DNA of 64,000 bases from Holtermannia corniformis (Eukaryota > Basidiomycota > Tremellomycetes > Holtermanniales): the NCBI GenBank assembly GCA_001599935.1, contig BCIJ01000004.1, positions 562,954-626,953 on the forward strand. The letters are read 5' to 3'. Position 1 is the stretch's first letter. The number at the start of each line of letters is the position of its first letter. Of this stretch, positions 46,901-61,900 are shown piece by piece. Position numbers and translations under genes: made by a program. The notes beneath the pieces were generated by a model. It made no database searches, had not been told where the DNA came from, and saw nothing but the letters and a program-made list of their open reading frames with translations.

Positions 46901-49900
46901 CGTAGCCTTGACCACCTCTGCTGTCAACATCCTCATTTTAGCGTTGCTGCACGGTGAGGAACTGGCGAGTCGCTAGGGCGAAGATGGAGTTTGCTCTAAT
47001 CGTCTGGCATAGGGCTGGGTCTGCCTGTCGAGTTGCTGTGGCGACGTGACAGCCAACGCAATCGCCGTGTTTTGGGTAACTCAGGTGCGCCCATGCCAAC
47101 TCTGCAGCAGTTCGAGGACTGACGCCCCCAGAACCCGGCTGAAGACCGCCCCGGTCCGACGGAGTTGATGACGCCGCGAGCGCCCTATCCCAACAACACA
47201 CTGCCAGCGTACTCTTCTCCTCAAACGTACATGTCGAAGAATCACTTGCCACTCTCAACCCCGGCCGGCGGGATGTCGATGTCTCGGTCCTTCTCTATGC
47301 GCGACGCACATGACGGTGCCGGAGAACGTCGAGGTTCGGACTACAAGATATCAACTAAGCGCGAAGAGTCCCTCACGGAGGGCGACGATCACAGCTTCGA
47401 GTCGATCGCCCTGCGCGAACGCGACGCAGGGTACAAAAGTGAGGACCATCTTCAGCCCACCGTCAAGTCGACAGAACGGCATATCAGTCCGTTGTCGCTG
47501 ACCTCGGATCGCGTGAAGCGACCCGGTAGTCGGGGAGCCATCGTTTCCATCGGCGCAAAAGATGACAAGCCAGTCAAGCGGGCCTACTGGCCGTTCATCA
47601 AAGCGCACGGTAGCCCACGGGATGACGTCGGCCTCAAGAGCCTCGAGGTGAGTCACATGCCCGAGTCCTACAGTCAGAGGCTGACCACCCTCAGCAAATC
47701 GAGGTAACCACAACGCAGACCTTGTCCTACTCGAATTCATCTAGCGACCTCGCCGGGCCAGCTCCACGCGCTCATGACCTGGCATCACCGAGACTCCCTG
47801 CTATCGGCAGTACCAGCCCGCCGGTTCGGACTATTCGGATCCATGCCCCCTCTTCGCCGCCTATGCCCACCACGAGGCCCAGCACCGATTGCCCACCGGC
47901 GCCCGCCCACGACGATGGCAGTCCGAACGTCACTCTGAACGTCGACGATACTACACGGAGAGCCTACTTTTGCTTTGAGGAGCCGCAGAGACCGGAATGA
48001 TGCCGCTTGTAGTTCTTTCGTGGATCCAAGCCGGTTGGGGGAGCTTTGTAGGGGCTTATGTTTTGTTCATTTTGACAACGATATGTTACAATGCGCGGAT
48101 GTTCAAAAGAGTCACGGTCTGCCAATCGGGCCACCGCGAATCTGCGCAAGCTGAGCATCGTATTGGAGTTTGAGGCCGAGACTCTAATCATTATAAGTCG
48201 TAGTGAGAAACAGTCAGACCTTGAGCTGAAGGGTGAAGTGTGCGGGCGAACTCACTTGCTGGAATGTACTACTGCTCGCACTGAAGAGACGATCTTGATC
48301 TGTCACCTCGTGTTTCTTCTTGCTCCCGCCAGCGTTGACGGGTTTGAGGTAGCCGTCAAAGCCCTGAGGGGGGTTGAGCACAAGGTTACTTGAGAGCTGC
48401 ACCGACCTTGATGATGTTACCCCCACTCTGGCCCGTCTCTTCAAGGTAACTGCCTTCGAACGCGTAGATGGAGGCTTCGAGCTTTGCCTGGAGATTGACC
48501 TCAGTACATGAATCCGTCCACTAGGGTGACACTGACCAAGTTCAGGTTGACAGCTCGCTTCTTTTTCAAAGCGACTTCGAGCTCGAGTTGAACGACGGCC
48601 TGAGCCTGCTTTGCATCTGCCGGCGGCCCTTGCTGACTCATGGTGAACGTGACAGATGGACGCAAGCGTCTGATGGCGACGAATGGGCCAAACAGTAGTG
48701 GTACTGGCTTACGTAAGCGACCGGGCGGATGGCAGGTGAACAGGGTCGGGTCAGTCCAGGTGCTGCGGTTCAAGTTGTGGGGCGTTGCTCGGCAAAACGA
48801 CAAATAAGCGCTAAGATCATACATCCGTGTCCGCGTCCGGTCAGACGGAACGGTGCCTCTACAAGCCCATGCGTGCACCTCTCTTAGGCCTCGATAGCGG
48901 CCTGCTTCTTGGCCTTCTTTGACGAAGCAAAGTCGAGGTCCTTGGCGCGGGGCACCTCGGACGAAGGGGTGGAGAGGATGACCTCGATGTGGCACGGGTG
49001 GCCCTGGTAGGGGTTGCTATCGTGCGGTGTCAACTGTGAGATATGGCACCGATCAAACGACGCACATCCGACCGTGGGCACGGTAAGTCCTCCTGCGGGT
49101 CTTGGGGGCCTGCTGAACAACAATGTTCTTGATGAGGAGCTCATCGACGGCGAGGTCCTTGGCATCGGCGTTGGACTCGGCGTTCTTCAAGAGACGAAGG
49201 ATGTACTGAACCGACTTGGCGGGCCAGCGACCTGGAGACTGTGTCAGTGACATGGCCAGACATTGATGCGGCCGGGGTGCATCGAGTGCATTAGTGCTTT
49301 CAGACGCGAGGTACCCGGTTCCACCACAGCGTCGCGAACTAACCCTTGGTGGTCTTGAACTGCTTGGCCTGGCTAGCACGGCCGATACCACCAGCGAACC
49401 GACGGAAGGGGATGATCTGCTTGTGGTCCTGAACGTCGGCGAGGTAGGTGTAGGCCTTGGAGAGCTTGAGGCCTTGGAGAGCGGCGGCGACCTCGCGCAT
49501 GTTCTTGAAATGCGTGCGGCAGTACTCGCCCCGAGACTTGGCGACTATGCGTGGTCAGGGTTGCAGTGAGCTAGCAGTGTGGTAGACATACACTTCTCGG
49601 GGTTCGAGTTGACGATGGCACCGGAGGCGTAGCGGACCTGTTGTTGTGACGAGAGGGGTAGGATATGCACGCAGAACAAACAGCACGAAGGGAATGGCAA
49701 GGAAGGCGGATATCTTGGTCAGCCTCCATAGATGAGTTTGCGCCTGGACAGAGACGCACCATTTTTGCTGTTGCCGACAATCCAAGCGAGCAGCGTGCGG
49801 CATGTAGACATTCCAGTATTCCACATTCAACCGTCCATCATGATCCAGCAAACACCATATCCGTCCGTGTTGATGAGCGGGCGATGTAGGGTGATTTGGG

Positions 49901-52900
49901 AGGTCGCAAGGGGAATGGGAAGGAGCAATAACGAAAGTAGGTGACCCGGTCAGCGTACGCCCTGTTCTCACGGCCAAGCCACGTCCGATCCGTAGCAGTA
50001 GAGCGTACGGCCTGACTGGCTGGCATGCCCAAGCTACTTACGCTGTTTAGGTGGTGCTTGACGATCAAGACGGTACACGGTCTGCACTCAACAGCCCACT
50101 GTGCGCGGAGGGCGGTGCCACTCTGGCGCGGCCAAACCCTCAGATTTTCTCATGAACCGCCGATGAAACGCCGTCAAACTCCGACGGGACCAACCCCTTG
50201 TTCGCGCCACACTCGCCGTCAGCCAAGCGCCACTTGGACAAGCAGGGGGGTTTCTGCGTCTGCGGCGTTTCGGAGTTTACCGCTTGACCGCTCGAAAATC
50301 CCACGGTGGCACTCTGCTGCCCACGACGGCGCACCAGGCGAGAGTGCTCTATTCGTGCAGAGGCTCATCCGTCAAGGCCACCACCCACCGCAAGGTCAGC
50401 ACAGGGTTGCACGCTCGATCAAAGAGCACACAGAGCTGACTGTCGTACGCTCGCCGTTTCATCCCCTTCCCATCGCTATATACATCCAATCACCAATATC
50501 ACCTCCCGCCAACTTGTCACAATCACCATACAGATGTCGACCTTCTCCGCCGCTCCCATTGTCATCGACGGCAAGGGGCACCTCCTCGGTCGCCTCGCCT
50601 CGATCATCTCCAAGCAGGTGGGTCTCGCAAACTAGCGTTGGTGTATGGGCACAGTCGGGCAGTCTGGCCGGTGTTGGAGGATGACCGACGGCGGACATGG
50701 GCGTTGCGCGACGGGTCGTCACAAGGGGCTTGCACCGAACAAGTGGAGATCGCTGCCTTGTGCTATCTCCACGCGGGCAGGTGACCCAACCCACCGCAAT
50801 GCCGTTCGTCGCAAACACAGCGTCGCCAGAGTCCATACCAGAGCCCGACTGTCGCCAGATATATCGTTCACCCACGTACTTGTACTGACAATGCGATAGA
50901 TCCTTACCGGCCAAAAGGTGACCGTCGTTCGGTGTGAGGAGATCAACGTCTCGGGCTCGTTCTTCCGCAACAAGGTCAGTCGGCTGCGTCTGCGTCTCGT
51001 TGCATGCTCATCTTCTGCAGCTCCGTTACCACGCCTACCTCCACAGTCCGTTGCACCGCTATCCACGCCCGCACCCTGCTGACCCTCAGAGCGTCACATT
51101 GTTAACCCCAAGAAGAGCGGTCCCTTCCACCACCGCGCTCCTTCCCGCATCTTGTACAAGGCCATCCGCGGCATGGTTCCTCACAAGACTTCGCGTGGTG
51201 CCGCTGCCCTCACCCGTCTCTCGCTCTTCGAGGGTGTGCCCCCAGCTCAGGACAAGGTCAAGAAGGTCGTTGTCCCCGCCGCCCTTCGTGTCCTTCGCCT
51301 CAAGCCCGGCAGGAAGTTTGCCACCCTCAAGCGTATCTCGCACGAGGTTGGATGGGGCTACAAGGACGTCGTCGACAGGCTCGAGGAGAAGAGGAAGGCC
51401 AAGGGCCAGGCCTACCACGAGCGCAAGGTTCGTGGTGTAAATCGGTCACTCTGGGCGCCACTGACACGCGTTTGACAGACGGCCGCCCTCAAGCTCCGTT
51501 CCAAGGCCATTGCCTCGGTCTCGAGCCCTCACGACGCCAAGCTCGCCCAGTACGGCTACTAAGCGTCGACAAAAGGAGAGCCAGAGGGATTGGGGGAGGA
51601 GACCTGACGGCGGTTGTTAGGTTGTGTCATTACCGATGCCATGCGCTTCACACTCAACAGTTGCCAATGGTACCGTAGCACTGCTCCTGAATGATTAGAC
51701 CCAATCTAGCTCATGCGTCAACCGGTCATCGAGCGGACCATGACGAGCACTTGCCCGCGCACATGAAACCTGCTACGCATGTATTCGAGTCTAGCTGGGT
51801 CGAAAGTCGCACGTCACAGCAAATGACATTGCTCACGACATACTTGCCGTTCGCTCCCCTAGATGCTCAGGATGCCACACCTGGCCTTGGCACCAGCAAG
51901 GACGCAGCAAGGGCACTACCCCCAGCCGGCTCGCACATCCTCCTCACCGACTCACTCAACTCCTCCGCCGACTTTGTATTGTATCACTTTGCCTTTGCGG
52001 CTGTCAGCACTCGTAGGAAGGTATGTGCACTATCAGCAATTGCTACGGCTGACATGGTCCGCAAGGTCGTTCTAGTCGATATTCGGGGCGAAGGCCGGCA
52101 AGCCTGGGAGTGTGTCGGTCGCAAGCTGGTTTGTTGGCTCGGCGTTTGAGAGTCATCACTGACATCAAGGAGCATACGCCTCTACCTGCCTCTGCAAAGC
52201 AATGGTCTCATATCACCCCCAGCAGCATACCATCGTCCAGATCGTCAGAAGACCAGAACCCGCTGCTGTTCAATCCCGCTCCGACTCTGAGCGCACTGCA
52301 CGCTTGCATCTCATACGAGCTTGATAACGGGGACAGTCAATCGACAGCAGCGGGTCCGCTGGTGGTCCTTGACGGTCTTGACAGTCTGCTCCATCTTGGC
52401 TTTGACGCTCTGGTCGTCAGCCGCTTTGTACGCGCATGTTTGGCAAAGTGTCGCTCTGTCAGTCGTGCACGGCGCGCCCGTTGCTTCTTGGGGCTAAATA
52501 TTCACAGACGTCTGCCGTGTTGATCTCACGGCTGGGTGCCGACTGTCTCGATCAACAGACTCCTTCGGCTGGCCTGCAATTCGACCTCTTATCCCGACTT
52601 GTCAGGGTCGGAGGAGGTATGTGGTGGCGGGTCGGTCGTCTCGACAGTGGACGCAGCGGTGAAGTGACTGGCGAGGTCAGTCGTCGGTCCTCTGATCAAT
52701 GTTGTTGCCGACTGACGCGTGCCGTGTATGCAGATATCGTGTCATGATACCTTTCCCGTCTCACAAACATTACATGCATATCCAGGATCCGTGGCCCGGA
52801 AGACCCCACTGCAATATCGACTTGGCGATGCGAACATCAAGGTGTTTGCCAAGGGCACTGGAACAGGGTACTTGTGAGCGGACAAGCTTCATGAGCGCAG

Positions 52901-55900
52901 TTGTACAAGGTCATAGCTTGGTCTCAATCATGTATCACCTTGAGCTAACTACCACCGAGTCTCTGGCCGGCCCCCCAAGTGTGCCGTGTCGGATTGGCTG
53001 ACTGGCTGCCTCCGGCCATGCCACCTCGCACGGGTGCGACCCTAGAGCCTCCCCAGCTTGCAGACGTGACAGATGAAACACCGGTTGGTGCAGGAAATTG
53101 TTGCAGGAACCATCTCGGCGCAGCCAGTGGGTTCCTCCGTCGGATCGAGGTTGATGGGTGATCCGGCAGGAAGGTCGACAAGAACCACCTGGTCAGCTGC
53201 GTCAATCAATGGCTTATCCAATAGGCGAATTGCGTACCAAACGTGGCCAGCCACCATGCCAAGAAGCCCCGCCAGGGCTTTACCCGGCCCTCCCGTGAGC
53301 AAGTCCAACACGACGAGCGCGATGGGGTACACTATTATAACGTCAACTTGCCGACACTAGCACCGAGGAGACCTACATGTAGTCGGTATCGTCAAGAGGC
53401 CGAACAGAGAGACCTTGGCCGTAGGGTTCGCACGGCAATAGAGGTAGTTTTGCGCATGCAACATCGGCCGAAAGAGGAACGGCATAGCAAAAGGAATGTT
53501 TAGCACCTAGGATGCCGCTGTCAGCGCTGATCGTTCGTCGCTCGTCTTGTTCACGTGTATAATTGCACCGACGGCCAAAAGTGCCCAAGCGTATTGACCA
53601 GTTTGCAGGTGGCTGTTTCGAGTGAGTACGATCTTGAGACGGGGTGATGACCTACTAGACGTCTTTCTCGAGCATCGAGCCATTGCGGTATGTCATGAAA
53701 AAGTCAAATAGGAATGGGAATCCACCACCGCCGAAGAAGAAGCATGTGACTGGACGCCATATCTGCCTCTAGCATTAGCGGCCCTAGCAGTCATTGGTCA
53801 TGACTTCTGCCCACCTGTACGCTGTATATCGCATCTGTCCAATCCGACGAAACAAAGGCGGGATGTAGTAACTGAAGCAACGCAGGTCTGTACAAATCCA
53901 TGAGCACACATATTGGGCTCGCATCAAGACTGACAATGTGATGGCGGCTGTGGCAACCAGCTGAGCGCGTGTTACAGCGGGTACAGCGTTGATGATACCC
54001 TGAAAGTCCATGATGTATGCTGAAGGTTCTTGCTTGGAACAACTCAAGATGCATCGTCACCATGACATATCAACACGTGACACCTCTCATTGCCCGAGAA
54101 GCTTCCGGATACCCGTTGGCAAAGACTCTCGACCGCCAAAAACGGTGACGTTCCCTGGTCGGCCAGCTCGTGCAGATCGACCCGCGCGATGGACAAAGTC
54201 GAGCGTGTCCCTTGGGGTATCGAGCAGGAAGACATGTCGTACATCGGGTGCAAAGTCCAAGCCCCGAGAGAGCAGGGATGTGGTGACGAGGACTCGAGGC
54301 TGTTTCGTAGCGTCGGCTTCGAGCGGTGCAGTGCCTGCGGCTGGCAGGAGAAAGGTGTCGAGTGCTCCGTTAGAGCCCCGGACCCGCGCCTTGTCCTTTG
54401 ATGTCACTGCCAAGCATGACAGTCCTCGTCCATCCAGCACCTTGCTGAGCATGCGCACTTTGCCTTCGGTGTTACAAAACACGATCACCTTTGTCTTGCG
54501 TGATGACCAGGGGTCTGGTTCGGGTTGCTTGGTGGCCTGCATGCTGGTTCGCTGGCGAGCATCCTCCGCGAGGACGCGCTTGACTTCATGAGCGACGTCG
54601 GCAAGTCGGTTCCCCGATCCGGAGAATGGTACAAAGCGGGCGTGTAGCTTTGCCGGCAGCTGATGTAGCTTGGGCGATTTGACTATCCGTGTTTGTGGAT
54701 AGTGATCCTCGATCCACGACACCAACGAAGGCGGAAGAGTGGCCGTCGCTAGCACAAGTCGAGGCGGCGGCGAGCTGGATGCAGACCGTGATTTGATTGT
54801 AGCATCGATGACTGCCATGGTATCATAGACGAATGAGGGTCCTGTTGAACTCAGTACAGCCCCGTCCAGCGTGAGTACTGACCTAGCAGCACATCGGCTT
54901 CATCAACCACAATCTGCTCGACGCTGGACAAGGCAAGAGCAGCCTTGTTGGCATCTCGCTTCGAATGGTCACTATTGGACTCGGAGATCCCCAGTCCACG
55001 GAGAATTGTACCGGAAGTTCCGATACATATATCGACTCCGCCCTTGCGTGGTACGATGCCGCTAGCGGACGAGCTCAGGCCCACAACTCGTAGCTTGGCT
55101 GTGTGCGATAGCATCTTGGCAGTGTCGGTCAACTGCCTAGTAAGCTCGTGCGTGGGACACAGCACTAGTGAACGCGGCTGAAGGATTTGGTCTAGAGCTT
55201 GACCGGAAGGCGGACCCTTGTCCGTTGCCTTGAGCTGATCCGCAAGTGGCAGCATGTACGCCAAGGTTTTGCCTGAACCGGTTTCCGCAGCCAGAAGCGT
55301 CGGATGTTCTGCGACACCGTCGGAGGCTTTGAGTGCGGTATGCGGCATGCAGTGCAGCGCTAACGATTGTATGGTAGTTGGACAAGATTTTGGCCCGTAC
55401 CGCGCGGTTAAAGCAGTCACGAGACCGGGATGGAGTGACGTGGTTGAAAAGGTTGTAAACACGTTTGACTTGGGGTTTGAAGAGGCGCGGCCGTCGGCGC
55501 GTCGATGAACGTCATCAGGCGATGCCAGCCGACGTGACGACGTCGGACGCTGCTGGCGATGTTCATCTGGAGCCAAGCGGTTCGCTACGAGATGTCAGTG
55601 TGTATCTATTACTTCTCTAGCATGCTTACACGGTCGCTTTGTAGCTGCGTGCGCGGATGACCCAGATGCCTGGGACGAAGCGGACAGTCGTGCGAACTTT
55701 GAGGGCCTCTTCGGCGTTGATGGGACCGAAAGCGCTCTGGCGAGGATGGTACTGAGCAAGGGAGTCTGGGCAGCGATAGCCCGAGGGTTCACTCGAGTGC
55801 GGAGCATGGTGCTTTTCACGCTTGACCCAGGATGATAGATTTTGTATAGCAGCCAAGATATTCACGACCGAAGTCATCCGATGGTCACGTGACCCGCCAC

Positions 55901-58900
55901 CTGCCGGTCCCTCACCAAGTTTCACAGATCGTATGGATCAGCAACCGAACTGCAATGTCCACGGCGTTCAGCCTGCTCACAGCAGGTGGTGCAAGCTTCA
56001 ACAAGCGCTACCAAGCAGATGTCGACCTGTTCGCCCAGGTATGTATCCCTCGCGACGTACGCCATGGCTAATCTGTGTAGTCCAAAATGTCCAAAGGTAG
56101 AGCGAAACGCAACAAGGCCGCCAAGAGCGAGGCCGAGGGTCTCCCCTCTTCCCTCGACTTCTTTGGCGCAAGTTCATCGTCTACTCAAACGGGCTCGCGG
56201 GCTCGGCAAGCTTCTCCCAGCTGCTCCACAAGCTCCACATCCGACTCTGAATTCGACGCGCCCATAATTCAAGCTGCCCCTGCGCCAGTTCCTCAGAAAA
56301 TCACCCTCAGCGGCCCGGAACCTCTGCCACAGTCTTTGGAGGATGTCGATGACTTGTTCGCGCGGATACCAACGGCATTGGCGCCTGGGCTTCTAAAACA
56401 AAACTTGGCCCGTGCGGGGATTGACAAACTGTGGGGGGTGCAGTGCGCCGTGGCGGGCTGTCTGCTCGACCGACGTGACACTGTCGTCGTCGCCCCCACT
56501 GGTTCGGGCAAGACCCTATCGTACTTGCTGCCGCAGTTCCTCCTCCTGGGCCAACCTTGCCGACAGATGGACGGCGCTCATGGCATCAGAAGCATCATTA
56601 TGCTTCCCACATACGACTTGGCGGTGCAGATCAAAGATGTCGCCGAAAAATTGGCAATCGGACGCAAATGGCGAATAATCCTTCTCAGCAAGTCTACAGA
56701 GCACGCTGTCGTGGCCGCAACCGCCACCCCTGACATTCATGACAAATCACATGGACTGGGCATCGACATCCTGATCACCACGCCCGAACGGCTTCATCAT
56801 CTGGTCATGAACCATCAGCTGTCCTTGGCAAGGTTTGTTCAGGGTTATGACGCCCCTATATCATGCTGACCATCATCCAGAGTCAATCATCTGATACTCG
56901 ACGAGGCCGACCGCCTGTTGTCCGACGAGTTTCTGGCTCAAACACTGCCTGTTATTCAAGCCTGCTCAGGCGCTGAATTGCAGAAGTGCTTCTTGTCAGC
57001 AACCATGCCCAGCAGTGTAGAAGCACTGGCAAGGAGCTTGTCTCGAGATGAAGGCACACGGGTGGTCGTAGGCATCAAGTAAGGCTAAGACATTGTTTTT
57101 TTGCGCTAATCAAGCCCTCAGGGACGCGGCAACGGCCAACATTGCGCAGTCCTTGGTCTATACCGGCTCCGAATCTGGCAAAATGATGGCACTGCGATCT
57201 TTGATAGCATCTGGCGGCCTGCCGTATCCATCACTCGTCTTTGTGCAATCTATCGAACGCGCCAACGAACTTTACCGCAGCTTGGTGCTTGAGGGTCTCC
57301 TCGTCGACGTCGTGCACGGTGATCGAAGCAAGTCTCAACGAGAAAACGCTGTTAATGGTTTCCGCGATGGCCGGATTTGGGTTCTTGTCGTGACGGACGT
57401 TCTTGCACGAGGCATGGACTTTCGAGGCGTCCGTGTCGTGCTCAACTATGGTCCGTGCCGATATCGAATGCAACCGCCTCTGTCTGACGGTATGCCAGAC
57501 TTTCCACAGACAGTCCAAAGCTATATCCACCGCATCGGTAAGTACTTGCCAGTTTATCGTCGTCGCTCAACAGTCTGTTACAGGTCGCACCGGCAGAGCC
57601 GGCAGGCCTGGCCAAGCCATCACTTATTTCAGCCTCGAAGATGGCCCATTCCTTCGGACGTAAGCGAAGCGTCAGTCCCTGAAAACCCATCTGACAATGA
57701 ACAGCGTTGCCAATGTCCTTCGCGCCTCAGGTTGCGAAGTGCCCCAATACATGTTGGATTTGCCCAAACCCTCAAAGAACCTCAAGAGTAAGCTTAAGAG
57801 CCGTCCGGTCGATCGCAAGCGAGTAGGAGGACCTGGGCGCAACCTTGCCAAGGAAGATGCGAAAAGGCGACACGACATCCGCACTGCCTCTTCAAAGCGT
57901 ACCGCAGGCCAGCAACATCGTAACGGACGGTCGGCGGTGGACCTCAACGAGTAGCTTGACATTGTATATGTACAACACCTATTTACAAGGACACACCTCA
58001 GACTGGCTAAACTGGACCGATCAGCTGATACATTACGCGCCTGACCAAGCCGGACAGAGCCTTCGGTTGATGCTGAGGCCGTGTCAGGACGAATTGCTGA
58101 CAGTGCCGAGCACTAGCCTTGTATGCGTCCATGAGCATAGCCATAGCGACGGCGCCCAATATTGTTTCGCCGAATGGTACCTTCGGCAGCCACGATTTGC
58201 GTCTCGCTGCAACCCAAGCAGATTCGAGCGCTTTGGGTAATACATACAGAGCTGGCGCGAAAAGATTAGTTGGGTCGCACGACTCAAGTGTCAGAACCGC
58301 ACCCAGTTCCGAACGTCTTTTCTGTATCCATGTCAGCAGTTGGTGTAGCTCGCTACGAAAGTTCAAGCATACCTTTTCTTCGATAAAGAGGCTCAGACAA
58401 GTCATCAGTCCCATGAGCCAGAAAGTGGAGCGGGCGTGAACCACACGGAAGAGCTTGCTGTTTGGATCACTATGCTGTATGCTCTGCAAGAAGTTCGTGC
58501 GAGCACACAGCAGCCCTGAGCTCGTTGGTCAGATTGAAAGCCTCGCCGATGACGCCACCCACCTTGGAAGATGCACACAAAGACACTGAGAAAAGAGCAA
58601 CTCCGGGCTATACCAAGTATGATCCTTTTACTGAGTTCAAGGGGTTCTTGGTAAGCTTTGCCTCGCCGTAGGACAAGGGTCGGAATGATGTGCAATGCGG
58701 AGTAGACCGGCAGCATGAGTTTCTTAGATGCTAGTCAGATTGACGGGATCACATATGCCTTTACTTACGAAGACCGAAAAGTAGCGGGAGTATGTGTTGT
58801 GTATGCAGGAGTCGCTCCAAGGGTGCACCATCGCACTGTTTCACCTCAGTCGAGCGTCTTTGATAGACACGAGGCTCACCAAGGGACCGCAGTTGGGCAG

Positions 58901-61900
58901 CACGCCGGCGCAGTCTGTAACAGATCTTGGAGCCTTGATCTATTACGCGTAGTCACAGTCTGCAGACATTATTGACTTGAACATCCTCGGGGCTGTTACT
59001 GACCGGCATTGCGAGAATGGCTCGTAGGCTTTTGGCTTCGAGCGTACTGAAATTGACGATTGAGCGGTTGGCAGCAACTGCTGCTGATGGCACTCGGCTT
59101 GCTGACAAAATCCTATGCACCGGTCAGCGCAAAGCAATTGCCACTCTACGCACAGACCAAGTGTTGTATTCGGCTGGGAGGGTGCCCGGATTCAACATCC
59201 AGGAGTACATGATTTGCCCACAGCATAGTCCAAAGAGTATGATGCCACCGTGGGGTACAGAGAAACCCGATTGCAAGGCGTGCATGTTGTAGGTTGCCTG
59301 TAGGCCCCGAACAAACAGTCTCATCGTACCGTGTCAGCTCCAAGTCTGGATAAAGCGACTAACTCACTGCTGAGCAACACCTTTGCGACGTGAAGGGGTC
59401 TCGCAGAGCAAGGCCAAACTTGCAATAGCCCCAGCAGCGGCTGCCTGCCATCGTCGTTCGCCCTCGGACCCTTCTCGCAGCGGAGGGCCGAAAGTCGTCG
59501 ACAACTTCAAGGGCCACTTCAACCTTCGGCGGTAATATGTCCACGGCGGTGCCAATCGTAGTAGATGCAGAGCCAGGGTATTGATAAAAGTGAACAGACC
59601 TGGGCATCGTCAGTCGGCGCCGTGCTCGGATCGCACGCGCACCAATCATGGAAGCAAAACGCCTGGGTCCTCGACCTAGAAGAGCACGTCGCAGGAGATA
59701 AGCTCTCAAGCCACTATGATTGCCATAAGTTGTGGTCAACGGGGCAAGGATTTTTCGGCGCACCGCTGCTTCACCGAGCGCACCACGGCCAGTGCAAGAT
59801 CAACGCCTGCGCGCACCAGGTATGCTAAAACGAAAGAGCCTACAGAGTGAGCAGTCGTGCACTTGTATCGGTGATGAAAGACATACGAGCTGCACGTCGC
59901 ACTGCCAAGACTGCCGCTCGTTCGCCGTCTGACGGGAAGGGGGGTTTCTCCCCATCGGCTCGCCACACCATGTCCTTACCAACTCGAGACACTTCCTCAA
60001 CAAACCTTTCGCGCTCGCCAGATGGGTTCGCGGTCAAGAGCAGCAAGTGGTCTATAGAAGCAAGGGATAGTGTGCGACGAATCTCTTGCGCACTAAGGTG
60101 TGTTCAGCCAGGTGACGACTCGAGCCTCGACTTGCGCACGCTTCGGACAGATTAGGCGTCCCTGGATAATCAGGCGTGTCGGCTTGCGACGATGAGTGGG
60201 CATCTTGTATACTGGTGAAGCGGAGCCGCTTGCTGATCCGTGCAGAATCAATGGACGAGGTCAAAGTGACAGTTGACCTTGATGAACGCGCCAGACGGAC
60301 GCGTTGCACGGGTGGATTGAATCTTTGAATATCGGCATGTCCCCTATCTTGACTTGACCCTGCTTCATGGCCATCTTGATTCGAGCAAGACGCATCCATT
60401 CCGACGATGGCTGCCAGCAGAGCACACAACCTCGCGCATCACCGACGGGCGGAATTGATCCCGTTCGCTGGCGTCGCGGTCAGCCTCGTCGCCGACCGCG
60501 TCTTTGACTCTTTGCATCTGATCTGTGACGCTCGCTCGCTCCAACAACCGAAGGCAGCAGCGAGCAAGAGGCCTATAGTGACACAATTGTCGATCCAGGA
60601 AGACGACGGTTGCGCTCGGTCCTGCAGCCTACGCAACGAATGCCCATACGAGACGATTGCGGTCTTCACGGATGGCTGGACATGCCCTGGGCGGATTGAT
60701 CGTCCCCCATGATGAAAGCGGCATGCACTCGCTGCCTGCGTCTGCTTCGCAAGCTACGCTCGCGACACACGTAGACCCCTCGAAATCTTCGGCACTTCGC
60801 GAGCAGCCCAAACCACCCAGGTCATTGGCAAGCAACTACTCCGTTGCCTCTGCTGGAGAACGTCACCCTGCGAACACCATTGGACGCCAGATATCCACGC
60901 ATGTGCCCCCTCAGTTTCACTCCATGCTCGCTGGTGCTGGCGCTGGCCTCGTTGCAAGTGTGGTGACGTGCCCACTCGATGTGATCAAAACCCGACTGCA
61001 AGCTCAAGCTCATGCTCGTAACGCGAAGGACTACGAGGGAGTACGCGCTACTGTCGCGAGGATCGTCAAGCAGAGCGGTCTACGAGGTTTGTATCGCGGT
61101 TTGGGACCGACGATACTGGGTTATCTACCGACGTGGGGTATCTACTTTACGGTATATGACGAGGTCAAACAGTACTTCGGTGGGGACAAGCTAGGAGGGA
61201 CTGCAGGTGAGCCTAACAAATCCGAAAATGATCGACTGGGACTGACCCGTCTGCAGGACACCTCGGGCCAGATACTTGGGCGATGCACATTGTCGCAGCG
61301 ATGACTGCTGGGGCGTCAGGTACACTGGTCACAAATCCCTTGTGGGTGATCAAGACTCGGTTCATGGTCCGTCTCCCTGGGTGTAGCATGTCATAGTTTG
61401 TTAATCGATCAGGCTCAAGCTGTTCTGCCTGCGTCTTCGAAACGATATCGGAATACGCTCGATGCTGTGATCAAGATATATCGATCAGAAGGTCCCGGGG
61501 CGTTTTACAAAGGGATATTGCCCAGTTTGATGGGTGTTAGCCATGTGGCAGTACAGTTCCCTCTGTACGAGCAACTGAAACATCTCGCCAGTGAGTCGCT
61601 CGGCAATCCACCGTGGCGCCTCGACTGAACACGACAGGTCCTGGAATCGACGACGATCCTCTCCCACCATCGTCCATCCTGCTGTGCTCAGCTTTATCCA
61701 AGATGGTTGCAACACTTGCAACCTACCCACACGAAGTCCTACGTACGCGCCTACAGATCCAAAAGGAGTCTCGACAAACCAATGTCACAACAGCAAGCTC
61801 TCAAGTCGGTGAAGCTCGTCGCATCGTACGAAGATCTGATGGGGTCATTGATACCTTTTTGATCATCAAGCGACAAGACGGTTGGAGAGGATTTTATCGT